The position numbers and the translations under genes are program-made. From positions 120,819-184,818 of the forward strand of contig FONU01000004.1 of the NCBI GenBank assembly GCA_900112995.1: a stretch of DNA of 64,000 nucleotides, read 5' to 3'. The notes beneath the pieces are model-generated. The model had not been told where the DNA came from. It did no database searches and was given only the letters and a program-made list of their open reading frames with translations. The DNA comes from [Lactobacillus] rogosae. GTDB lineage: Bacteria > Bacillota > Clostridia > Lachnospirales > Lachnospiraceae. Of this stretch, positions 7,610 through 15,565 are shown one piece after another; within the stretch, counting starts at the first letter, position 1, and every line of letters begins with the position of its first letter.

Positions 7610-8167
7610 CTAAAGTATTCCCAAACCGTCAAGTAATATCTTAATTCCTATAAGAATAAGAATAATCCCTCCACAAAGTTCTGCTTTAGACTGATATTTA
7701 TCACCAAATATACTTCCAATTTTAACACCTGCCGCTGAACAGACAAATGTAATACAGCCTATAAATAATACCGCTGGAAGAATGGCAACCTTAAGGAATG
7801 CTAATGACACGCCTACTGCAAGTGCATCAATACTTGTTGCAATTGCAAGTAATAACATACTCTTAAATCCCATATCATTGCTGACATTTTCTTCTTCCCC
7901 TAATGACTCCTTAATCATATTACCACCAATTGCAAGAAGAAGTGCAAATGCAACCCAGTGTGAATATCTGGTAACCATATCGGCAAACAGACTTCCGAGA
8001 TAATAGCCAATAAGCGGCATCAATGCCTGAAATCCACCAAACCACGCACCGGCAATGCACATATGCTTAGGCTTTATCTTTCCAAGCGACAAGCCCTTAC
8101 ATATAGATACAGCAAAAGCATCCATTGAAAGTCCTACTGCCAGTATAAATAATTCAACAATACTCAT
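7610..8167 (-). CDS. mntP: Manganese efflux pump MntP
   Basis: A 185-residue membrane protein with six hydrophobic segments and the conserved MntP elements LAVGLSMDAFAVSICKGL near the N-terminus and ATSIDALAVGVSLAF in the second repeat, including the paired aspartates in membrane segments. It exports excess manganese. The leader contains a yybP-ykoY riboswitch with a terminator, the known manganese sensor that permits expression when Mn is high. The CaCA antiporter follows in the same operon. Confidence 0.95.
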   Translation of the reverse strand: MSIVELFILAVGLSMDAFAVSICKGLSLGKIKPKHMCIAGAWFGGFQALMPLIGYYLGSLFADMVTRYSHWVAFALLLAIGGNMIKESLGEEENVSNDMGFKSMLLLAIATSIDALAVGVSLAFLKVAILPAVLFIGCITFVCSAAGVKIGSIFGDKYQSKAELCGGIILILIGIKILLDGLGIL

Positions 8168-8282
8168 TTCTTAATTGTCCTCATTTCTATATTTTATCTG
8201 TTGCTCCAAGAAAGATTATAACCAATTGTCATATCATATATAATAATTGATGTTTTAACGAAAACGAATTCCAGTTATATAA

Positions 8283-8320
8283 AAAAGACCCGCAGACAGT
8301 ACTGATACTGTCCACGAGTC
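8283..8320 (-). terminator. Riboswitch expression-platform terminator of mntP
   Basis: On the minus strand GACTCGTGGACAGTA pairs with TACTGTCTGCGGGTC around a TCAG loop and is followed by TTTTTT. The 5' arm overlaps the closing GAGAC segment of the upstream aptamer, so aptamer folding and terminator folding are mutually exclusive. Confidence 0.85.
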
Positions 8321-8402
8321 TCATCATTTAAAGTAATACCGGGCTTATAAGCCATTATGTCGATATAACTGCATATATAAATATGCCGATTACTCCCTCT
8401 AG
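8312..8402 (-). promoter_or_regulatory. yybP-ykoY manganese riboswitch
   Basis: The minus strand carries GAGGGAGTAATCGGC at its 5' end, TCGACATAATGG in the middle, CCCGGTATTACT, and ATGATGAGACT at the 3' end, matching the GGGGAGUA ... CAUAcU ... CGGC ... GAGAC framework of yybP-ykoY aptamers. It lies between feoB and mntP, its typical partner gene. Aptamer edges are approximate. Confidence 0.85.
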
Positions 8403-8477
8403 GAATTAGCTTATTGATAATTTATCATCAATAGTCTGATTTTGCAATGTTTTTTTTCGCATACATATTTATCAGAG

Positions 8478-10817
8478 TTATAAAATTCCAGCAATAATAT
8501 ATGTAATTAATGCCGCAATCCATGCTACAACACACTGAATAACTACAACATATGCTGCCCATTTACCTCCAAGTTCTTTTTTAACTGAGGCAATTGCCGC
8601 AACACAAGGTGTATACAAAAGGCAGAACACAAGAAATGACATTGCACCCGCAGCTGATATAACAGATACCATCTCTATCGTACTTCCAAATAGAATTGAT
8701 ATCGTAGATACTACACTTTCCTTTGCCATTACGCCTGTAAGTATAGCTGTTACAAGTCTCCAGTCCCCAAATCCTAATGGTTTAAACAACGGAGTAATCA
8801 TACCTGCTAATACAGCAAGTATACTCTGTCTTGAATCTGCCACAACGTTAAGTCTTATATCAAAATTCTGCATAAACCATATAAGTATTGTTGCAATAAA
8901 TATAATAGAAAATGCTTTCTGTAAGAAATCCTTTGCCTTTTCCCATAACAAATGTACCACATTCTTAGCACCAGGCATTCTGTAATTAGGAAGCTCCATA
9001 ACAAATGGAACTGGTTCTCCCTTAAATAATGTCTTTTTAAATATAAACGCCATAATTATTCCAACAATAATTCCTATAAAATACATACCTATCATAACAA
9101 GCGCTGCATAATGTGGGAAAAATGCTGCTGAGAAAAAGGCATATATAGGTACTTTTGCTGAACAACTCATAAATGGTGTTAAAAGAACTGTCATCCTACG
9201 GTCTCTTTCAGATGAAAGTGTACGGCTTGCCATAACTCCTGGAACACTACATCCAAAACCAATTAACATAGGCACTATACTTCTTCCTGATAATCCAAGT
9301 TTACGTAAGAGCTTATCCATAATAAATGCGACTCTTGCCATATAACCGCTATCTTCAAGAATTGATAAAAAGAAGAATAATGTTACGATTATCGGAAGAA
9401 AGCTTAATACACTACCAACCCCATTGAATATTCCATCTATGATAAGTGCATGCAATACCGAATTAACATTCATTGCTGTCAGAAGATTATCAACCCCATT
9501 TGTAACAAATGTAATTAAAATATCAAGTACATTGGAGAGTGCCGCACCTATAACATTAAATGTAAGATAAAACACAAGTCCCATAATTGCTATAAACATT
9601 GGGATACCTGTATATTTACCAGTAAGAAGCTTATCAATCTTCTGGCTTCGTATTCTTTCCTTACTTTCTCTTGGCTTTACAACCGTATTCTTACAGACAT
9701 CTTCAATATAAGCAAATCTCATATCTGCTATAGCTGAGGCTCTATCCATTCCACATTCTTCTTCCATCTGTACTATAATGTGTTCAATCATTTCTTTTTC
9801 ATTCTGCTCAAGTTCAAGATGCTTAAGTACAAGTGAATCCCCCTCAACAACCTTGGAGGCTGCAAATCTTTCAGGGTATCCTGCTTTGTCTGCATGGTCA
9901 CTTATAAGCGACATAATGCCATGTATACATCTATGAACCGCACTGTCCTTGGAACAAAAATCTGATATCTGTGGTTTTTCCTGATATTTTGCAACGTGAA
10001 TGGCATGACTTACCAGTTCTTCTATGCCCTCACCTTTAGCCGCTGATATTGGTATAACCGGAACTCCAAGCAATTCCTCAATTGCGTTAATTCTTACAGA
10101 ACCTCCATTGACTCTTACCTCATCCATCATATTAAGTGCAATTACCATAGGAATTCCTAATTCCATAAGCTGCATTGACAGATAAAGGTTTCTTTCAATA
10201 TTAGTAGCATCTAATATATTAATAATACCTTTAGGTTTGTCCATAAGCAGAAATTCCCTTGTTACTATTTCTTCACTGCTATATGGTGACATTGAATATA
10301 TTCCTGGCAAATCTGTTATAAGTGTATCAGGATAACCTTTTATAACTCCGTCTTTTCTATCAACTGTAACACCTGGAAAATTACCTATATGCTGATTGGA
10401 GCCTGTTAATACATTAAAAAGGGTTGTTTTTCCACAATTCTGGTTGCCTACAAGTGCAAATGTCAGCTTTTCATCATCTGGAAGAGGATTTTCATTTTCC
10501 TTATCGTGATACCTGCCTCCTTCACCAAATCCCGGATGTTCCTTTACTATACTATTCATTTTAACATTTTCCACAGCTTTATTATCAATACAATAAGGCT
10601 CACTTACCTCTATCTGTTCTGCATCTGAAAGTCTTATGGTAAGCTCATAGCTATGAATTCTTAATTCAACAGGGTCACCCATAGGAGCATATTTTATAAC
10701 TGTAACTTCTGCACCCTGAATAAGTCCCATATCCAGAAAATGTTGTCTTAATGCACCATCTCCACCTACTTTTAATATTGTAGCACTTTTACCTGCTGGC
10801 AAATCTTTTATTGTCAC
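8478..10817 (-). CDS. feoB: FeoA-FeoB fusion, ferrous iron transporter
   Basis: A 779-residue fusion. Residues 1-75 are a FeoA SH3-like domain; a 45-residue linker leads to the FeoB G domain with G1 GNQNCGKT (124-131), the DLPG motif (ITDLPGIYSMSPYSSEE) and G4 NMMDE, then the membrane core with GFGCSVPGVMASRT and VMAKESVVSTI. It imports Fe(II) across the membrane. Most Feo systems encode FeoA separately. The start is GTG at 10815-10817, seven bases after AGGAGG. No Fur-like palindrome is obvious in the 55-bp gap upstream. Confidence 0.95.
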   Translation of the reverse strand: MTIKDLPAGKSATILKVGGDGALRQHFLDMGLIQGAEVTVIKYAPMGDPVELRIHSYELTIRLSDAEQIEVSEPYCIDNKAVENVKMNSIVKEHPGFGEGGRYHDKENENPLPDDEKLTFALVGNQNCGKTTLFNVLTGSNQHIGNFPGVTVDRKDGVIKGYPDTLITDLPGIYSMSPYSSEEIVTREFLLMDKPKGIINILDATNIERNLYLSMQLMELGIPMVIALNMMDEVRVNGGSVRINAIEELLGVPVIPISAAKGEGIEELVSHAIHVAKYQEKPQISDFCSKDSAVHRCIHGIMSLISDHADKAGYPERFAASKVVEGDSLVLKHLELEQNEKEMIEHIIVQMEEECGMDRASAIADMRFAYIEDVCKNTVVKPRESKERIRSQKIDKLLTGKYTGIPMFIAIMGLVFYLTFNVIGAALSNVLDILITFVTNGVDNLLTAMNVNSVLHALIIDGIFNGVGSVLSFLPIIVTLFFFLSILEDSGYMARVAFIMDKLLRKLGLSGRSIVPMLIGFGCSVPGVMASRTLSSERDRRMTVLLTPFMSCSAKVPIYAFFSAAFFPHYAALVMIGMYFIGIIVGIIMAFIFKKTLFKGEPVPFVMELPNYRMPGAKNVVHLLWEKAKDFLQKAFSIIFIATILIWFMQNFDIRLNVVADSRQSILAVLAGMITPLFKPLGFGDWRLVTAILTGVMAKESVVSTISILFGSTIEMVSVISAAGAMSFLVFCLLYTPCVAAIASVKKELGGKWAAYVVVIQCVVAWIAALITYIIAGIL

Positions 10818-10872
10818 AATCGTACCTCCTGTTATATATTCGAAATGTATCTTATTCGGCTAAATATTATCT

Positions 10873-12081
10873 TTAACTTGTTAAATTTGTATTATCCTGT
10901 CTGCTTATTATGTCACTTCTATGCGTAATTCCTGTTATTCTGTCATATAGCATATTTCTTGTGCTGCTAAACAGACACAATAATAAATCAAATGCCATAT
11001 ATATTGTAATTAAAATACATATCACACATCCTGCTGTAACTGCCCATAATTTTACCCCTTCAAGTTCAATCGCCATACGATAAAAGTTATACGCATATAG
11101 TAATGAGGGTACACTTATTGTATATATTATAAAATATCTTATAAACAGCTTATACATTTTTATATGTGGAACTTTATTAATATTAAGAACAGTATCTTTG
11201 CAGTCTATAAGACGTATATTAACCAGTGCCTTGCCTATTGTCCGCCCTCTTGTAAGCTTTGTCACAAGTGTGAACACAATAACGATATACAGCGATAAAA
11301 TAACTACATATCTCACATCATATACCGAACCCAGCACCATTTTCCTGGTAATTATATGCTCGTGCCAAAGCAACAGCATAGCCGCCAGCACTGGAATCAT
11401 TATAATTACCATATCAATTATCCACGCAACACCTCTCCTGAATTCAGATACAATCTGCCCTCTCTTATATGCAGCCTCATCAAGTCTATCCCTTTTCGGA
11501 AGCATAAACACTATAAGCGGTGTGCATACATAACCTAATACTCCACCTAATGTATTACATATAAGGTCATCAACCTCAAAATACCTATATGGATATCTGT
11601 ATATTCCATACAGTCCTGAAATCTGTGTCAATTCAAAGAACAGGCTGTACCCAAATGAAAATATAAGCACCTGCCACCAGGGTCTTTTAAAATAATATCT
11701 AAGATATACTCCAAACGGAAATAACAGCAGTATATTAAATGCAGCCTGCCAGAAATCAAAACATTTAAACAGGTTAACATATGTAGATGGCTGTGACAAA
11801 GTGACATTGGCTGTAGCTATAATTCTCCTTATTGCATCAAACGGAACAAGCAGGACACTCGCAGTATCTGGTGTAACCGAGCTTCTTGGAGGAAGTGGAA
11901 GCACTGTCATAAAATATGATGTCAGCATATAGAATATAAATGTATATACAATCCCCGTTCTAAGTATAAGGATTGAACCATATTTGTGATACTCATATAA
12001 TATGTAAGGTATTGTAAATATTACAGCAAGTATAGGAAACACATAGCAGGCTGATATTATTGGTTTTAAATATACTTCCAT
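10873..12081 (-). CDS. VanZ-RDD membrane protein
   Basis: A 402-residue membrane protein with two known modules. The N-terminal part (about 1-200) is VanZ-like, with hydrophobic helices and the FPFGVYLRYYF and DDLICNTLGGVLGY patterns. The C-terminal part (about 210-390) is an RDD domain (RRGVAWIIDMVIIMIP..., then GRTIGKALVNIRLID). VanZ-type proteins are linked to low-level glycopeptide resistance or envelope functions, but the combined protein has no defined role. GGAG precedes the ATG by six bases. feoAB follows 55 bp downstream in the same direction. Confidence 0.8.
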   Translation of the reverse strand: MEVYLKPIISACYVFPILAVIFTIPYILYEYHKYGSILILRTGIVYTFIFYMLTSYFMTVLPLPPRSSVTPDTASVLLVPFDAIRRIIATANVTLSQPSTYVNLFKCFDFWQAAFNILLLFPFGVYLRYYFKRPWWQVLIFSFGYSLFFELTQISGLYGIYRYPYRYFEVDDLICNTLGGVLGYVCTPLIVFMLPKRDRLDEAAYKRGQIVSEFRRGVAWIIDMVIIMIPVLAAMLLLWHEHIITRKMVLGSVYDVRYVVILSLYIVIVFTLVTKLTRGRTIGKALVNIRLIDCKDTVLNINKVPHIKMYKLFIRYFIIYTISVPSLLYAYNFYRMAIELEGVKLWAVTAGCVICILITIYMAFDLLLCLFSSTRNMLYDRITGITHRSDIISRQDNTNLTS

Positions 12082-12233
12082 TAACTGACTCCTTGTTATC
12101 TTATTAAATATGCTTTAGTAATTATCAAATATCCGAATAAGTTTAACACGCATATTGGCTCTTATCAATATTTTTTATCAATAACCGGTGTAAAGTGAAA
12201 TTTATAAAAATTTGTTGTAAATTAGATAATTCA

Positions 12234-12273
12234 CAGTTGACAGTATCTCTATGCAATGAGAGAATACTAACTG
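12234..12273. other. Stem-loop in the uppP upstream region
   Basis: CAGTT...GTATCTCT pairs with AGAGAATAC...AACTG around ATGCAATG. It contains TTGACA at its left arm, so it may overlap a promoter instead of acting as RNA. The rest of the 12082-12398 divergent gap is AT-rich with nothing else recognisable. Confidence 0.35.
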
Positions 12274-12398
12274 AAACAGAATTATAATCACAACATATTA
12301 TTAATTCTAAGAAAAAATAAAGTGAACGGATATAAGAATTTTACAGATTTTTTATACATATATTTATGATACAATATCCGTATCCGATTGGAGGAATA

Positions 12399-13262
12399 AT
12401 GTTAGAGATTTTAAAAGCGATACTTTTTGGTATTGTCGAAGGTATCACTGAATGGCTTCCTATAAGCAGCACAGGACATATGATACTTTTAAATGAAATT
12501 ATGCCATTAAAAGTATCTGATGCATTCTATAGTATGTTTGAGGTAGTTATCCAGCTTGGTGCTATTATGGCAGTTGTTATACTATTCTGGAACAAGTTAT
12601 GGCCATTTGGAAAGAACAATAATAAAGAACCACTCTCATCTGAGGGTGCAGGTGCTTATATCAAGTGTGATATATTCAAGCTCTGGTTTCACATTCTTGT
12701 TTCGTGCATACCTGCCGCAATTATTGGCGTATTATTTGATGAAAAGCTTGAAGAACTCTTCTATAACTACACAACTGTAGCCATTATGCTTATAATCTTT
12801 GGTATTGCATTTATTATTGTAGAGACTATGCACCACGGCAAGAAAGCCAAGGTGAGAACTATTGAAGGCATTGATTACAAGCTTGCTGCATATATAGGTC
12901 TTTTCCAGCTTATCGCTGCTATATTCCCTGGAACATCACGTTCTGGTGCAACTATTGTTGGCGCTTTGATTCTTGGTGTTTCAAGAACTGTTGCCGCTGA
13001 GTATACATTTTTCCTTGCAGTACCCGTTATGTTCGGAGCTAGCCTTCTTAAGGGTGTTAAGTTCCTTCTTCATAACTCAATGACTTCACAGGAAGGAATA
13101 ATTCTCCTTGTTGGTATGCTTGTAGCTTTCGTTGTATCTCTTTTCGTTATCAGATTTCTTATGGGATACATTAAGAAACACGATTTCAAGGTGTTCGGCT
13201 GGTACAGAATTGTACTTGGTATAATCGTGCTGATATGCGGATTAGTTGGCGTTATTGGATAA
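12399..13262 (+). CDS. uppP: Undecaprenyl-diphosphate phosphatase
   Basis: A 287-residue integral membrane enzyme that recycles undecaprenyl pyrophosphate to the monophosphate lipid carrier for cell-wall synthesis, and confers bacitracin tolerance. Both family signatures are present: EGITEWLPISSTGHM near the N-terminus and PGTSRSGATI (about residue 180). I choose the ATG at 12399, directly after GGAGG at correct spacing; an in-frame ATG 33 bases upstream has no ribosome site. It is a single-gene unit on the plus strand followed by a terminator. Confidence 0.95.
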   Translation: MLEILKAILFGIVEGITEWLPISSTGHMILLNEIMPLKVSDAFYSMFEVVIQLGAIMAVVILFWNKLWPFGKNNNKEPLSSEGAGAYIKCDIFKLWFHILVSCIPAAIIGVLFDEKLEELFYNYTTVAIMLIIFGIAFIIVETMHHGKKAKVRTIEGIDYKLAAYIGLFQLIAAIFPGTSRSGATIVGALILGVSRTVAAEYTFFLAVPVMFGASLLKGVKFLLHNSMTSQEGIILLVGMLVAFVVSLFVIRFLMGYIKKHDFKVFGWYRIVLGIIVLICGLVGVIG

Positions 13263-13302
13263 TCAGACGCTTATAATACTTATTATATAATTTCAATTAA
13301 TA

Positions 13303-13362
13303 AAATCTGGATTTTATGATCAACTCACATAACGGTATGTTAATCGTAAAACCCAGATTTTT
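13303..13362 (+). terminator. Terminator of uppP
   Basis: AAATCTGGATTTTATGAT pairs with ATCGTAAAACCCAGATTT (one G-U type mismatch region) and is followed by TTTTT. Strong long stem. Confidence 0.8.
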
Positions 13363-13424
13363 TTATTTACAGTCCTATATTATATCTATACTTTTTTAAC
13401 ATATTACTTCTTTAATCTTCATAT

Positions 13425-13709
13425 TCACCCTGTAAATATACCATATCTTGTATAAAGAATATAAAGCACGATTATCTGAATAACAAGTATAACTGGTACA
13501 CCCAGTGTGAATTTAATATGCCTTGTCTTATGTCTTATTGTATACATAGCAAGTAGTGCCGCTGGAGAACCACCTATAACTGCTAAGAATATAAGCGTCT
13601 TTTCAGGTATTCTCCAAAGATGATGTACTGCTTTATATTTATCCAGTGCATATATAACAAATGTTATTATATTGATTAAAATAAGCCATTCTATAAATGT
13701 ATCTCTCAT
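13425..13709 (-). CDS. DUF1294 membrane protein
   Basis: A 94-residue protein with three hydrophobic helices and the DUF1294 hallmarks YALDKYKA, RIPEKTLIFLAVIGGSPAALLAM and RHKTRHIKF. Function unknown. It begins 3 bp after the ABC transporter gene upstream and ends the operon, so it is co-expressed with the exporter pair. Confidence 0.88.
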   Translation of the reverse strand: MRDTFIEWLILINIITFVIYALDKYKAVHHLWRIPEKTLIFLAVIGGSPAALLAMYTIRHKTRHIKFTLGVPVILVIQIIVLYILYTRYGIFTG

Positions 13710-13712
13710 AGC

Positions 13713-15563
13713 TTAAGATGCTTCTGCCTCCTCAAACTGTGAGTTATAAAGGTCAGCATAGAAACCACCCTTAGCAAGTAATTCTTCGTGATTGCCCTGC
13801 TCTACGATATCTCCTTCTTTCATAACAAGTATAATATCAGCATCCTTTATAGTTGATAATCTGTGGGCAATTACGAAGCTCGTTCTGCCCTTCATAAGAT
13901 TATCCATAGCATTCTGTATCTGAATCTCTGTTCTTGTATCTACAGAACTTGTCGCCTCATCAAGGATAAGGATTGGGTTGTCAGCAAGAATAGCTCTTGC
14001 AATAGTAAGAAGCTGCTTCTGTCCCTGTGACACATTACTTGCATCCTCATTAAGTTCCATATTATATCCACCCGGAAGAGTCTCTATAAAATGATGTGCG
14101 TGTGCTGCCTTAGCCGCAGCGATTACTTCTTCATCAGTAGCATCAAGCTTTCCATATCTGATATTTTCCATAATAGTATCTTTATAAAGCCATGTATCCT
14201 GAAGAACCATTCCAAATGCATCTCTTAATTCACGTCTGTTAAAGTCCTTGATATTATGTCCGTCAATAAGGATTTCTCCTGAATTAACATCATAAAATCT
14301 CATAAGAAGCTTAACCATTGTAGTCTTACCTGCACCAGTTGGACCAACGATAGCAACCTTCTGTCCTGGCTTAACATTGGCACAGAAATCCTTAATAATA
14401 ATCTGGTCTTCCTTATATCCGAACTTAACGTGCTTAAACTCAACTTCACCTCTGATATTATCTGTAGGTACTGGATTGGCAGCTATCTGTTCTTCTTCCT
14501 CTTCTTCAAGGAATTCAAATACTCTCTCAGAAGCTGCTGCCATAGACTGTACTTGATTAATAACCTGTGCAATCTGTGTTATTGGCTGTGTGAAGTTCTT
14601 AACATACTGTATAAATGCCTGAATATCACCAATTGTGATAACTCCATTGATAGCAAGCATACCACCTGAAAGTGCAACACCTGCATAACCAAGGTTACCA
14701 ACAAACATCATAATAGGCTGCATCATTCCTGAGAAGAACTGTGACTTCCAGGCTGATGAATATAATACAGCATTAGTCTTGTCAAATGTATCCACCATAT
14801 CCTTCTCTTTATTGAACGACTTAACAACCATATGTCCGCCATATGTTTCTTCTATCTGTCCATTAATATGTCCAAGATATTCCTGCTGTGTCTTAAAGTA
14901 ACTCTGTGACTTCTTAACAACAAATGATACAAGACCAACGGATATTGGAAGAATAACTATCGCAATAATTGTCATAAGTGGTGAAATGCTTAACATCATT
15001 ACAAGAACACCTATCATTGTAGCAACTGATGTAATAATTGTTGTTATACTCTGGTTAAGACCCATTCCTAATGTATCAACATCGTTAGTTATTCTTGAAA
15101 GAACTTCTCCGTATGTCCTGCTCTCAAAATACTTCATAGGCATACGGTTAATCTTCTCTGATATCTCTTTACGAAGTCTGTAGCACACCTTCTGTGAAAC
15201 ACCTGTCATTATCCAGCCCTGAATAAAGCTGAATATTGCACTGCACACATACAGACAGAGTACAATTATAAGAATTCTTCCAATATATGAGAAATCAATT
15301 CCACCAGTTCCTGTAATCTTTTTCATAAGGCCTTCTGAAAGACCTGTTGTTGCCTTACCTAATACCTTAGGTCCTATTACTGTAAATACTGTAGAAGCCG
15401 CCGCCATAATCATAACTGCCAATATAGCAATCTTATATCTGCCAATATACTGCATAAGCTTGCTTATTGAGCCTTTAAAATTCTTGGCTTTTTCTGCAGG
15501 AGCCATACCGCCTCCTGGACCTCTTCGTCTTGGAGTCTGCTTATATGAGTTATTATCTGCCAT
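13713..15563 (-). CDS. ABC exporter half, canonical ATP site
   Basis: A 616-residue exporter-type half-transporter: six membrane helices (about 40-345) and one nucleotide-binding domain with Walker A GPTGAGKTT, degenerate signature VSQGQ, Walker B ILILDEATSSVD and switch histidine in AHRLST. Its Walker B keeps the catalytic Glu. It pairs with the 770-residue half encoded immediately upstream (2-bp gap), giving a heterodimer of the TM287/288 or BmrCD type, probably exporting drugs or lipids. AAGGAGG precedes the ATG. The substrate cannot be told. Confidence 0.9.
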   Translation of the reverse strand: MADNNSYKQTPRRRGPGGGMAPAEKAKNFKGSISKLMQYIGRYKIAILAVMIMAAASTVFTVIGPKVLGKATTGLSEGLMKKITGTGGIDFSYIGRILIIVLCLYVCSAIFSFIQGWIMTGVSQKVCYRLRKEISEKINRMPMKYFESRTYGEVLSRITNDVDTLGMGLNQSITTIITSVATMIGVLVMMLSISPLMTIIAIVILPISVGLVSFVVKKSQSYFKTQQEYLGHINGQIEETYGGHMVVKSFNKEKDMVDTFDKTNAVLYSSAWKSQFFSGMMQPIMMFVGNLGYAGVALSGGMLAINGVITIGDIQAFIQYVKNFTQPITQIAQVINQVQSMAAASERVFEFLEEEEEEQIAANPVPTDNIRGEVEFKHVKFGYKEDQIIIKDFCANVKPGQKVAIVGPTGAGKTTMVKLLMRFYDVNSGEILIDGHNIKDFNRRELRDAFGMVLQDTWLYKDTIMENIRYGKLDATDEEVIAAAKAAHAHHFIETLPGGYNMELNEDASNVSQGQKQLLTIARAILADNPILILDEATSSVDTRTEIQIQNAMDNLMKGRTSFVIAHRLSTIKDADIILVMKEGDIVEQGNHEELLAKGGFYADLYNSQFEEAEAS

Positions 15564-15565
15564 AA

